A DNA stretch of 64,000 nucleotides, taken from Sphingomonas corticis (GTDB lineage: Bacteria > Pseudomonadota > Alphaproteobacteria > Sphingomonadales > Sphingomonadaceae). The number at the start of each line of letters is the position of its first letter. Position 1 is the first letter of the stretch. The notes beneath the pieces are model-generated. The model made no database searches and was not told the DNA's origin. It was given only the letters and a program-made list of their open reading frames with translations. The position numbers and the translations under genes were made by a program. The stretch spans positions 124,001 through 188,000 of the forward strand of contig NZ_JAAVJH010000001.1 in the NCBI RefSeq assembly GCF_012035195.1, written 5' to 3'. This document shows positions 1 to 8,877 of this stretch, one piece after another.

Positions 1-1044
1 CCGGCGCACGTCGGGATGGACGAACAGCGTGTCCGCCTTTTCCTCCGGCTCGGCCGGGCCGGTCAGCGCGCGGCCCTGGCGGCGGTCCTTCGCGTACTGG
101 ACCGCGTTCTGGTACGCCGTCTCGGCGACGCCCAGCCCCTGCAGGCCGACGCCCAGCCGCGCCGCGTTCATCATGATGAACATGGCGGCCAGCCCCTTCA
201 TCTCCTCGCCGACCAGCCAGCCGGTCGCCCCGTCGTAGTTCATGACGCAGGTGGCGTTGCCGTGGATGCCCATCTTGTGCTCGATCGAGCCGCACGACAC
301 CGCGTTGCGTGTCCCCAGCGAGCCGTCCGCGTTAACCATCACCTTGGGCACCACGAACAGGCTGATGCCCTTCGAGCTGTCCGGCGCGCCCGGCGTCTTC
401 GCGAGGACCAGGTGGATGATGTTGTCGGTCAGGTCGTGCTCGCCCGCGGAGATGAAGATCTTCGTGCCGGTGATCGCGTAGCTGCCGTCGCCCTGCGGCT
501 CCGCGCGGGTGCGGATGAGGCCCAGGTCGGTGCCGCACTGCGGCTCCGTCAGGTTCATCGTGCCGCCCCACTCGCCCGAGACCATCTTGGGCAGGTAGGT
601 CGCCTGCTGCTCGGGCGAGCCCTTCACCACCAGCGCGGCGATGGCACCATGGGCGAGGCCGGGGTACATGGCGAAGGCCATGTTCGCGGAAATCATGTAC
701 TCCTGGAACGCGGTGGAGACGACGTGCGGCATCCCCTGGCCGCCGAACGCCTCCGGCGCACCCAGCGTGCCCCAGCCCGATTCGACGAAGCGGGCATACG
801 CTTCCTTGAAGCCGTCGGGCGTCGTCACGCGGCCGTCGGCATGGCGGGTGCAGCCCTGCTGGTCGCCCGACTGGTTCAGCGGGAACAGCACCTCCGCGAC
901 GAAGCGCCCGCCCTCCTCCAGCACCGCGTCGATCGTGTCGGGCGTGGCGGCGGAGAAGCCGGCGAGGTTGGCGTGACGGTCCAGCCCGAGGACATGGTCG
1001 AGCACGAAGCGCGTGTCGCGGATCGGCGGGGTGTATTGCGGCAT
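1..1044 (-). CDS. Acyl-CoA dehydrogenase, C-terminal part outside the window
   Basis: The gene begins with ATG at 1044 and runs off the left edge, leaving 348 codons. It should be an FAD flavoenzyme making the first alpha,beta-desaturation of an acyl-CoA thioester. The N-terminus 'PPIRDTRFVLDHVL' and the insert-rich start match the long (about 600-residue) DmdC/FadE-like subgroup. Visible signatures are 'MNLTEPQCGTDLG' in the FAD/acyl-binding middle domain and 'GWLVGDEMKGL' further on. The start lies 1 base after the stop of the upstream MerR gene, so the two are probably co-transcribed. Family is clear; the natural substrate (fatty acid, branched-chain acyl or methylmercaptopropionyl-CoA) cannot be told from this fragment. 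Confidence 0.93.
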   Translation of the reverse strand, partial: MPQYTPPIRDTRFVLDHVLGLDRHANLAGFSAATPDTIDAVLEEGGRFVAEVLFPLNQSGDQQGCTRHADGRVTTPDGFKEAYARFVESGWGTLGAPEAFGGQGMPHVVSTAFQEYMISANMAFAMYPGLAHGAIAALVVKGSPEQQATYLPKMVSGEWGGTMNLTEPQCGTDLGLIRTRAEPQGDGSYAITGTKIFISAGEHDLTDNIIHLVLAKTPGAPDSSKGISLFVVPKVMVNADGSLGTRNAVSCGSIEHKMGIHGNATCVMNYDGATGWLVGEEMKGLAAMFIMMNAARLGVGLQGLGVAETAYQNAVQYAKDRRQGRALTGPAEPEEKADTLFVHPDVRR

Positions 1045-1045
1045 G

Positions 1046-1510
1046 TCAGCGGTCCTCTTGCATCTCTTCCAGCAGCGTCACGAAGTCTTCCAGCTCCGCG
1101 ATCGCCGCATCGATATCCTTCTTCTGCTGGTGCAGCGTGACGATGCGGTCGCGACAGCGCTCCGCCGTCACCGCGCGCTGCGCCGCGCGCCCGTCGCCCA
1201 GGTCGTACAGGTCGATCATCTCGCGGATCTCGCCCAGGCTGAAGCCCACGCGCTTGCCGCGCAGGATCCAGGCGAGCCGCGCGCGATCACGGTGCGAGTA
1301 GACGCGGGCGACGCCGCGCCGCTCGGGCGCGATCAGCCCCTCGTCCTCATAGAAGCGCAGCGCGCGAGGCGTCACGCCGAACTCGGTGGCGAGATCGGTG
1401 ATGGTGAAGGCCTCGCGATCGGCGCGCGGCGTGACGCTCGCGTAGGCCGAGGAGGCGGCCGAGGCGGCGGCCGAGGTCGCGGTGGGGGCGGGGCCGGCAG
1501 AAGCGCTCAT
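1046..1510 (-). CDS. MerR-family transcriptional regulator
   Basis: 154 residues. An Ala/Ser-rich N-terminal extension of about 33 residues precedes a MerR winged HTH at about 36-65 ('FGVTPRALRFYEDEGLI'), then the 'RGVARVYS' wing and a C-terminal coiled coil (about 110-154). No metal-binding cysteine motif is present, which argues against a CueR/ZntR-type sensor and for the group that controls acyl-CoA catabolism (LiuR-like). The acyl-CoA dehydrogenase follows 1 base downstream, consistent with that role. A likely operator/promoter lies at 1529-1544. Regulator class is firm; the target pathway is inferred from context. Confidence 0.9.
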   Translation of the reverse strand: MSASAGPAPTATSAAASAASSAYASVTPRADREAFTITDLATEFGVTPRALRFYEDEGLIAPERRGVARVYSHRDRARLAWILRGKRVGFSLGEIREMIDLYDLGDGRAAQRAVTAERCRDRIVTLHQQKKDIDAAIAELEDFVTLLEEMQEDR

Positions 1511-1528
1511 GCCTCCGCTTAGCTTCCG

Positions 1529-1544
1529 CTTACGTGAACGTCAA
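1529..1544 (-). promoter_or_regulatory. Probable MerR-type operator overlapping a -35 box
   Basis: Read on the minus strand this is TTGACGTTCACGTAAG, an ACGT-centred dyad like the sites of LiuR-type MerR regulators of fatty-acid and branched-chain acyl catabolism. It starts with a near-consensus -35 (TTGACG), lies 19 bases upstream of the MerR start, and overlaps the stop of the preceding lipoprotein gene. Autoregulation plus control of the acyl-CoA dehydrogenase is the natural reading. Confidence 0.55.
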
Positions 1545-2026
1545 TCTCCGCAAAGCAGCCTGCCGTCGGCGCCGCGGACCTGCCGCGCCTCCGCCGACGC
1601 GTCGCTCAGCCGCTCCGCGGTGAGTGCCGTGAGCGAGGCGCGACCGGTGCAGGCAGCGTCGCACGCCGCGGGCAGGACCGCGGGAAAGGTGACGCGATCC
1701 GCATCGACCTGAACGTCGAACCGGCATCCCTCGCCGGCGTCGACGGACAGCGGCGCGCGCCCGCTGGCGCTCCCGCGTGCGACGCAGCGCTGCCCCTCGC
1801 CATAGTCGACGCTGGCGCCGACGCGGTAGCCGCCGCCGGCGGGCACGACGCAGACCTGATCGCCGCCGTTGCGATAGACGCCGACCGGCGTCGCCTGCCC
1901 GTCCGCGGCCACCAGCCCGCGCGCGCGCGCCGCCTGCTCCAGCGCCGCGCCGCCGGAGCGGTCGGCCTGCGGCTCGGGCGATCCGCATCCGGCCAGCAGC
2001 AGCAGCCCCGCGAGCGCGCGGGTCAA
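1541..2026 (-). CDS. Small predicted lipoprotein (TTG start)
   Basis: 161 residues if started at the TTG overlapping the hisI stop (TTGA overlap). This start gives a short signal peptide, '[10 protein letters not shown]', ending in a lipobox with Cys14, so the product should be a lipoprotein. The mature part is Gly/Ala rich and contains at least five cysteines ('[11 protein letters not shown]', 'GQRCVARG', 'AACDAACTG', 'RLLCGD'), which may form disulfides in the periplasm. No enzyme motif is seen and I do not recognise a family. It is translationally coupled to hisI and ends inside the MerR operator region. Confidence 0.75.
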   Translation of the reverse strand: MTRALAGLLLLAGCGSPEPQADRSGGAALEQAARARGLVAADGQATPVGVYRNGGDQVCVVPAGGGYRVGASVDYGEGQRCVARGSASGRAPLSVDAGEGCRFDVQVDADRVTFPAVLPAACDAACTGRASLTALTAERLSDASAEARQVRGADGRLLCGD

Positions 2027-2382
2027 TCCGCCCGCTCCAGCCCGTCCGGCGTCAGCCGGCGATAGAAGCAGCTTGCCGCCCCGGTGTGGCAGGCGGGCCC
2101 CGCCGGATCGCAGATCAGCCACAGCGCATCCTGATCGCAGTCGACGCGCATCTCGACCACGCGCATGACGTGGCCGGAAGTCTCGCCCTTCTTCCACAGC
2201 CGTGCCCGGCTGCGCGACCAGAAGGTGGCCTCGCCCGTCGCGCGGGTTGCCGCGATCGCCTCCGCATTCATGTGCGCTACCATCAGCAGCGCACCGGAGC
2301 GGTCGGTGACGACGGCGGTGAGGAGGCCGGCGGCGTCGAATTTGGGCAAAAACGCCGTGCCGGTCTCGCGGGGGTCGGTCAT
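2023..2382 (-). CDS. hisI: Phosphoribosyl-AMP cyclohydrolase
   Basis: 119 residues. Opens the adenine ring of phosphoribosyl-AMP in histidine synthesis (third step). The metal-binding 'VDCDQDALW' and the '[12 protein letters not shown]' cysteine/histidine motif are intact, as is the conserved '[11 protein letters not shown]' and '[16 protein letters not shown]' stretch. Length matches the monofunctional alphaproteobacterial enzyme; there is no fused HisE domain. No other his gene is nearby, so the gene is displaced from a his operon. The downstream lipoprotein starts at a TTG overlapping this stop. Confidence 0.97.
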   Translation of the reverse strand: MTDPRETGTAFLPKFDAAGLLTAVVTDRSGALLMVAHMNAEAIAATRATGEATFWSRSRARLWKKGETSGHVMRVVEMRVDCDQDALWLICDPAGPACHTGAASCFYRRLTPDGLERAD

Positions 2383-2423
2383 CCGGGTCGCTTACTCCAC
2401 CGGGCGGCACGCGCAAGCGAGCA

Positions 2424-3146
2424 TCAGAACGGCGGCGGGATCTCCGCCTTGATCCAAACCCGCGTGATGCGTCCGCGCTCGCGCGTGATGATGCCGGTCG
2501 TGTAATTGCCAGCGACGAAGCCGACATTGTCGATCCCCTCCCCTGAGGGAAGCGCCCGTCGCACGGCGTCGGGGATGCTACCGAGCCGGGCAGCATCGAG
2601 CGCAAGGGTGATCCGATCCAGCGGCAGGTTTTTGGCGGCTTCCTCGCCTGAGGCGAAGCGCTCGCTTGTGAAATCCGCTGGCAGCCGGTCGATGAACGTC
2701 ACCGCGTAAGACGCGCGCCGCGCGCGCCGGGCACGATCGAAATCGCGAATGACGCTGCGGGTCACGGCGCTCTGATACGCGCCGTAGCGCGCGTCGCCGC
2801 CGACGCAATCGTTGCCGAAGCGATGATGCTGGGCGGTCGAATCAAGCACGACGGTTGCGGCTGCGCCGGGATTGACGATCCGCATCTCGATGCTGGTGCG
2901 TTGGCAGAAACCGGGCTCCCCGGGTTCTGGCGTCGTCTCGAGCCGGACGTGAAGCTGCGGTGAAAAGCCCGGAGGCAGCGGTACCCTCCCCTGCGAGCCG
3001 ATGCGGACATGATCGACCGGCGGGTGGCCAGGCTTAAGCATCGTATCCGCCACAATGGGGGGCGGCATGGACGCTGCGAGGCTCCCGATTTCGACCGGCC
3101 CCTCTCGCGCGGCGATCACCTGCGCCACGAACAACCAGCCCGACAC
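2424..3146 (-). CDS. Hypothetical protein, possibly exported
   Basis: 240 residues from a GTG one base after the upstream stop. The N-terminus 'GWLFVAQVIAA' could be a short, poorly charged signal or anchor, so the true start is uncertain. The body has beta-rich stretches ('LHVRLETTPEPGEPGFC', 'MRIVNPGAAATVVLDS'), two or three cysteines and an Arg-rich helix near 135-145. I do not recognise a family and see no catalytic motif. Codon use and GC are like the neighbours. It is probably transcribed with the small DUF7218 gene just upstream. Confidence 0.6.
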   Translation of the reverse strand: MSGWLFVAQVIAAREGPVEIGSLAASMPPPIVADTMLKPGHPPVDHVRIGSQGRVPLPPGFSPQLHVRLETTPEPGEPGFCQRTSIEMRIVNPGAAATVVLDSTAQHHRFGNDCVGGDARYGAYQSAVTRSVIRDFDRARRARRASYAVTFIDRLPADFTSERFASGEEAAKNLPLDRITLALDAARLGSIPDAVRRALPSGEGIDNVGFVAGNYTTGIITRERGRITRVWIKAEIPPPF

Positions 3147-3147
3147 C

Positions 3148-3399
3148 TCAACGATGCCCCCGTATCGCCTTCACCAACGCGGCCTTGTCCATCTTCGACC
3201 GCCCCTCGATGCCGATCTCACGCGCTTCGTCCATCAGCGCCTTCTTCGTGCGGTCCTCCAGCCGGGTCGACTTGTGGTCGAGCGTACCCGCGGCCTTCGC
3301 ATTGGCGATGCGCGCCGCCTTCTCCTTCGATTCGCCCTGCTTCCTCAGGTCCTCGTAGAGCTTGTCGTCCTTGATCTGCGGTCCGTGATCCTTCGCCAT
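3148..3399 (-). CDS. DUF7218-type small lysine-rich protein with SAP/Rho-N-like C-terminus
   Basis: 83 residues. The 'KDHGPQIKDDKLYEDLRKQG' opening and the helix 'SKEKAARIANAKA' are typical of DUF7218 proteins. The C-terminal 'IEGRSKMDKAALVKAIRGHR' resembles the Rho N-terminal/SAP helix-extended-helix fold that binds nucleic acid, and a similar tail occurs in the DUF5872 protein at 33988. These proteins are often found with stress and non-homologous end-joining genes. A degenerate EcfG-like site (GGAGC-N16-GGTT, minus strand 3447-3423) lies just upstream; it has two mismatches to GGAAC/CGTT, so control by the general stress response is only possible. Confidence 0.75.
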   Translation of the reverse strand: MAKDHGPQIKDDKLYEDLRKQGESKEKAARIANAKAAGTLDHKSTRLEDRTKKALMDEAREIGIEGRSKMDKAALVKAIRGHR

Positions 3400-3449
3400 C
3401 GCCTGTCTCCCTCACGCGCACGAACCGGCGAGCGCCTTCTTCGCTCCGG

Positions 3450-3477
3450 ATGACATTCGCGCGACAGTCGCTATATG
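3450..3477 (+). promoter_or_regulatory. Probable sigma-70 promoter of purF
   Basis: ATGACA (3450-3455), 16-base spacer, TATATG (3472-3477). The ATG at 3475 is part of this -10 box, so it cannot be the purF start; the next in-frame ATG, 3511, leaves room for a leader of about 27 bases. Confidence 0.6.
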
Positions 3478-3510
3478 CGGCCCTGCCCCGCCGCCACGCG
3501 AGCCTTCCCG

Positions 3511-4977
<1,467 letters not shown>

Positions 4978-4985
4978 AGCCCGGG

Positions 4986-5705
4986 ATGACCGACGTGACC
5001 AAGCCCCTCGCCGACAAACTCGCCCTCGTCACCGGCGCGAGCCGCGGGATCGGAGCCGCCACCGCGATCGCGCTGGGCGCCGCGGGCGCGCACGTCGTCC
5101 TGACCGCGCGCACCGCGAGCGGGCTGGAGGAGGTGGAGCAGGCGATCTTCGACGCCGGCGGCTCCGCCACGATCGCGCCGCTGGACCTGACGCAGACCGA
5201 TTCGATCGCGCGGCTGGCGACGGCGATCGGCGAGCGGTGGAACGCGCTGGACGTGTTGGTGCTGAACGCGGGGATGCTCGGCACGCTGGCGGCGGTGCCG
5301 GCGATCGATGCCAAGGAGCTGGCGCAGGTGCTGACGCTGAACGTCTCCGCGCCCGCGGCGCTGATCCAGGCGTTCGATCCCATGCTGCGCCGCTCCGCCG
5401 GGGCGCGGGTGATCGGCGTCACCTCCTCGGTCGGGCGCACGCCGCGGGCCTATTGGGGCGCGTACGGCGCGTCGAAGGCGGCGTTCGAGACGCTGCTGGG
5501 TGCCTATGGCGACGAGATGGCGGAGATCAGCAAGGTGCGCATCGCGGTGCTCGACCCCGGCGCCACGCGCACGAAGATGCGCGCGCGTGCCTATCCCGGC
5601 GAGGACCCGGCCTCGGTGAAGCCGCCGGAGACGGTGGCGGAGCGGATCGTGGCGCTGGCGATGGACGGTTTCGAGGCGAACCATCGGGAGCGGGTGGAGG
5701 CGTAA
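4986..5705 (+). CDS. Short-chain dehydrogenase/reductase
   Basis: 239 residues, classical SDR. The cofactor motif TGASRGIG lies at 16-23, 'LVLNAGMLG' near 90, and the catalytic Ser and 'YGASK' Tyr/Lys are in place ('VIGVTSSVGR', 'YWGAYGASKAAF'). Arg in 'TARTASG' after the second strand favours NADP(H). It starts 8 bases after purF with no terminator between, so it is in the purF transcript; this linkage is common in alphaproteobacteria but no substrate is established that I can name. Confidence 0.93.
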   Translation: MTDVTKPLADKLALVTGASRGIGAATAIALGAAGAHVVLTARTASGLEEVEQAIFDAGGSATIAPLDLTQTDSIARLATAIGERWNALDVLVLNAGMLGTLAAVPAIDAKELAQVLTLNVSAPAALIQAFDPMLRRSAGARVIGVTSSVGRTPRAYWGAYGASKAAFETLLGAYGDEMAEISKVRIAVLDPGATRTKMRARAYPGEDPASVKPPETVAERIVALAMDGFEANHRERVEA

Positions 5706-5720
5706 GGCGCCGCCGGACGC

Positions 5721-6236
5721 TCAGAGGTCGCGCGCGAAGATCAGGTCATCGTGCCATGTCGCGCCGACGAGGAAGCGGCGCGTGCCGACGACGGCAAATC
5801 CCTGCTTCGCGTAGAAGCGCTGCGCCCGCGCGTTGCCGCCGTACACGCCGAGCAGCAGCCGCCGATGCCCCGCACCACGCGAGTCGTCGATCGCGCGGGC
5901 CATCAGCGCCGGGCCGAGCCCGCTGCCGTGCAGCGGGGCGAGCACGTAGATGCGCTTCAGCTCGATGTCGCCGTCACGGGGCTCGACCGGCAGGTCCGGT
6001 GTCGTCAGCAGGGTGTAGCCGACCGGCGCGCCGCCCGACACCGCCTCGGCAAGCGTCGCGATCGCACCGGCGGCGAGGTAGCGCAGGAACGCGGGCGGGC
6101 CGCTCTGCTCGCGGACATGGACGACAATGTCCTGCCCGTCGAGGACGCCCGCGAACGCCTCGAGAAAGGTCGCGCCCGCGACGAGCGACAGGCGGGCGCC
6201 ATCGCCCTCCCCCGCGCGTCGCAGGCGCCAGTCCAT
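5721..6236 (-). CDS. GNAT-family N-acetyltransferase
   Basis: 171 residues starting at the ATG one base after the ndk stop, so probably co-transcribed with ndk. The acetyl-CoA-binding motif A is 'IYVLAPLHGSGLGPALM', followed by 'LLLGVYGGNARAQRFYAKQGF', the usual GNAT motif B with the Tyr that serves as general acid in many members. The N-terminal 'DWRLRRAGEGDGARL' is the typical first strand and helix. Substrate is unknown; RimI-like, amino-acid or small-amine acetylation are all possible. Confidence 0.9.
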   Translation of the reverse strand: MDWRLRRAGEGDGARLSLVAGATFLEAFAGVLDGQDIVVHVREQSGPPAFLRYLAAGAIATLAEAVSGGAPVGYTLLTTPDLPVEPRDGDIELKRIYVLAPLHGSGLGPALMARAIDDSRGAGHRRLLLGVYGGNARAQRFYAKQGFAVVGTRRFLVGATWHDDLIFARDL

Positions 6237-6237
6237 G

Positions 6238-6660
6238 TCAGCCGACGATCTCTTCCGGCTGGAAGAAGTACGCGATCTCGATCGCGGCATTCTCGTCGGA
6301 GTCCGAGCCGTGCACCGAATTCGCCTCGATCGATTCGGCCAGCTCCTTGCGGATCGTGCCGGCATCGGCGTTGGCGGGATTGGTCGCGCCCATGATGTCG
6401 CGGTTGCGCTGCACGGCGTTCTCGCCCTCCAGCACCTGCACCACGACCGGGCCGGAGATCATGAACGAGACGAGGTCGTTGAAGAACGGCCGCTCCTTGT
6501 GGACGGCATAGAAGCCCTCGGCCTGCTCCTTGGTCATCTGGATGCGCTTGGACGCGACGACGCGCAGCCCCGCCTCCTCCAGCATCTTCGTGACCGCACC
6601 CGTCAGGTTGCGGCGGGTGGCGTCGGGCTTGATGATCGAGAAGGTACGGTTCGCGGCCAT
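6238..6660 (-). CDS. ndk: Nucleoside diphosphate kinase
   Basis: 140 residues, the usual length. It equalises NTP pools by moving phosphate through a phosphohistidine. '[14 protein letters not shown]' gives the phosphate-binding Lys11, and '[17 protein letters not shown]' carries the catalytic His. An in-frame ATG three codons upstream (6669) exists, but the N-terminus MAANRTFS matches the family. holC ends about 95 bases upstream on the same strand, so both may share transcription. Confidence 0.97.
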   Translation of the reverse strand: MAANRTFSIIKPDATRRNLTGAVTKMLEEAGLRVVASKRIQMTKEQAEGFYAVHKERPFFNDLVSFMISGPVVVQVLEGENAVQRNRDIMGATNPANADAGTIRKELAESIEANSVHGSDSDENAAIEIAYFFQPEEIVG

Positions 6661-6754
6661 GACGGTCACGGTGCTCCTGATGATGAGGATTGCGGAAAAG
6701 TGGCGCTGCCCTAGGCGGGCGGCGTCGGAGAGGCAAGCGGCGCGAGGCCGATCG

Positions 6755-7195
6755 CTAGGCCGCCTGCTCCCAGCGGCCCGCCTCGTTCTGCTTCCAGTAG
6801 CGCCGCTCCACGCCGTCGCGGGCGGCCAGCGCCTTCCACGCCGCGCGCGCCCCGCCGATCCGCTCCTCGTCGAAGAAGTGGAAGGCGCGATCGAAGTCGA
6901 GGGCGTCGTCGCGCCACTCGCCGTCCACCAGGGCGATGTTGCGTGCGCCGTTGGCCGCGTTCACCTCGCCCGCGATCAGCACCGGCTGGCGTGCGTCGTC
7001 GGGGCCGCCCGCCCGCGCGTGCGGCAGGAAGCTGTCGGCGGCATAGGTCCACAACAGCCGGTCGACGCCGGCGCGCTGCACCTCGTCCGCCGCGACGATC
7101 AGCAGGCGACCGCCGCCCGCCACTACCTTCGCCGCGATCTGGGGCAGCGCGCGGTCCAGCGGCATGGCGGTCAGGTGGTAGAAGTCGACTTGCAT
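6755..7195 (-). CDS. holC: DNA polymerase III chi subunit
   Basis: 146 residues. Chi links the clamp loader (through psi) to SSB on the lagging strand. The start [18 protein letters not shown] and the segments '[24 protein letters not shown]' (read as separate strand and helix), 'SFLPH', 'QPVLI' and the terminal '[14 protein letters not shown]' match alphaproteobacterial HolC. A second ATG immediately upstream (7198) is equally possible. It lies 97 bases downstream of pepA, separated by an inverted repeat; pepA-holC is a widely conserved pair. Confidence 0.93.
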   Translation of the reverse strand: MQVDFYHLTAMPLDRALPQIAAKVVAGGGRLLIVAADEVQRAGVDRLLWTYAADSFLPHARAGGPDDARQPVLIAGEVNAANGARNIALVDGEWRDDALDFDRAFHFFDEERIGGARAAWKALAARDGVERRYWKQNEAGRWEQAA

Positions 7196-7207
7196 CATCC
7201 CTCCGCC

Positions 7208-7283
7208 ACCGTTCGGCCTGAGCGAAGTCGAAGGCTACGCGCTGGCCAGCGCGACTGTGCTTCGACGTCGCTCAGCCGAACGG
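7208..7283. repeat. Imperfect inverted repeat between pepA and holC
   Basis: Left arm 7209-7234 (CCGTTCGGCCTGAGC...TCGAAG) and right arm 7260-7283 pair with one bulge and one mismatch over about 24 bases. The loop itself carries a perfect 16-bp palindrome at 7238-7253 (CGCGCTGGCCAGCGCG). Copies of 'gttcggcctgagc..gtcgaag' are scattered through sphingomonad genomes, so this is probably a REP/BIME-like element that may also slow or end pepA transcription. Confidence 0.7.
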
Positions 7284-7292
7284 CGGTTGCAT

Positions 7293-8729
7293 TCACCCCT
7301 CGCAGTGATCCGCCACGAACCGGTCGAGCACGCGCACGCCGTAGCCGGTCGCGCCCTTCGCCCAGGTCGCGCCGTCCTTGTCCGACCAGACCATGCCGGC
7401 GATGTCGAGGTGCGCCCAGGCGACGCCCTCGTCGACGAAGCGCTGGAGGAACTGCGCCGCGGTGATCGAGCCCGCGCCGCGCGGCCCGACATTCTTCATG
7501 TCGGCGATCGGCGAATCGATCAGCTTGTCGTACGCCTCCGACAGCGGAAAGCGCCACAATTGGTCGCCCGACGCCTTGCCGGCGGCGAGCAGCCTGTCCG
7601 CCAGCGCGTCGTCGTTGGAGAACAGGCCGCCATATTCGTTGCCCAGGCTGACGATCATCGCGCCGGTCAGCGTGGCCAGGTCGACGATCGTGGCGGGTGC
7701 GTGCGTCTTCTGCACCCAGGTGATCGCGTCGCACAGCACCAGCCGCCCCTCGGCATCGGTGTTGATGACCTCCACCGTCTGCCCCGACATGGTCCTCACC
7801 ACGTCGCCCGGGCGCTGCGCGTTGCCGTCGGGCATGTTCTCGACCAGGCCCATGACGCCGATGACGTTGGCCTTGGCCTTGCGCTTCGCCAGCGCCAGCA
7901 TCGCGCCCGCCACCGCGCCGGCGCCGCCCATGTCCCACTTCATGTCTTCCATGTTCGCGGCGGGCTTGATCGAGATGCCACCGGTGTCGAACGTCACGCC
8001 CTTCCCGACCAGCGCGGTCAGCGGCGCCGCGCCGCCCCCGTTCCACTTGAGCGCCAGCACGCGCGCCTCGCGCCGCGACCCCTGGCTGACGCCCAGCAGC
8101 GCGCCCATGCCCAGATCGCGCATCGCCGGCTCGTCCAGCACCGTCACCTCCAGGCCGAGCCCGTCGACCGCGGCGGTCACGCGCTCCACGAAGCTTTCCG
8201 GGTAGAGGACGTTCGGCGGCAGCGCCGCCAGCGTGCGCGCGAGCGCCAAGCCCTCCGTCACCGCGGCGCGCGGCGCCCAGGCGGCGTCGCTGCCGACGAT
8301 CGTCAGCGTGGCCAGCGTCGGCTTCTGCTTCTCCGGCAACTTTGTGCGATATTCGTCGAAGCGCCACGCTCGCTGCGCCGCCCCCGCGGCGAAACGCGCG
8401 GCGGCCACGTCGGACGCATCGGCGAGGTCCGCCACCGCCGCGGTCGCGCCGGACGTCAGCAGCCGCGCGGTCAGCGCGCCGCCGGCGCGCTCGTACGCCG
8501 CGTCGTCGCCGGTGCCGACACCGAGAAGCAGCAGCCGCGTCGCGCGGCCCGCGCCCGGCAGGTACAGTTCGGCGACGCTGCCCGCCTCGCCCTCGAACCG
8601 CTGCGCGGCGGCGGCCGCCTCCACCAGCGCGCGGTCGCCATCGGCGACCGCGGGCGTGGCACCCTTGCGGACGGGGAGGGCCAGCACCGCGGCGTCGGCG
8701 GGGCGGGCGGCGGCGAACGAGATCTGCAT
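7293..8729 (-). CDS. pepA: Leucyl aminopeptidase (M17)
   Basis: 478 residues from the ATG giving MQISFAAARP; an upstream ATG at 8753 would add 8 residues. It is a cytosolic dizinc peptidase removing N-terminal residues. Signature 'NTDAEGRLVL' is present, with metal ligands in 'VGKGVTFDTGGISIKP' and 'MKWDMGGAGAV'. The N-terminal macro-like domain is Ala-rich but complete. holC follows on the same strand. Confidence 0.97.
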   Translation of the reverse strand: MQISFAAARPADAAVLALPVRKGATPAVADGDRALVEAAAAAQRFEGEAGSVAELYLPGAGRATRLLLLGVGTGDDAAYERAGGALTARLLTSGATAAVADLADASDVAAARFAAGAAQRAWRFDEYRTKLPEKQKPTLATLTIVGSDAAWAPRAAVTEGLALARTLAALPPNVLYPESFVERVTAAVDGLGLEVTVLDEPAMRDLGMGALLGVSQGSRREARVLALKWNGGGAAPLTALVGKGVTFDTGGISIKPAANMEDMKWDMGGAGAVAGAMLALAKRKAKANVIGVMGLVENMPDGNAQRPGDVVRTMSGQTVEVINTDAEGRLVLCDAITWVQKTHAPATIVDLATLTGAMIVSLGNEYGGLFSNDDALADRLLAAGKASGDQLWRFPLSEAYDKLIDSPIADMKNVGPRGAGSITAAQFLQRFVDEGVAWAHLDIAGMVWSDKDGATWAKGATGYGVRVLDRFVADHCEG

Positions 8730-8792
8730 GGGCAGTGTACTTCCTTGAGTCATGCCCCCTCCCTACGCCCCCCGCCCCGCACTGGCAAAGCG

Positions 8793-8821
8793 TTGCAGCC
8801 GCGGCGCGGGGGTGCGATAGG
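8793..8821 (+). promoter_or_regulatory. Probable sigma-70 promoter of the lptD operon
   Basis: TTGCAG (8793-8798), 17-base spacer, GATAGG (8816-8821), 56 bases before the lptD start. The -10 resembles that of the SRP RNA promoter in this window (CATAGG). Confidence 0.5.
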
Positions 8822-8877
8822 CGGCGAAATGCGGCCGTTCGCGACGGAACCGCGGGTTCAGGTCAAACGGGGTCGAC

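Noticed and set aside
3475..3510. Upstream purF start at 3475
   Set aside because: The ATG is part of the probable -10 box and would lengthen the propeptide to 30 residues; 3511 fits the family.
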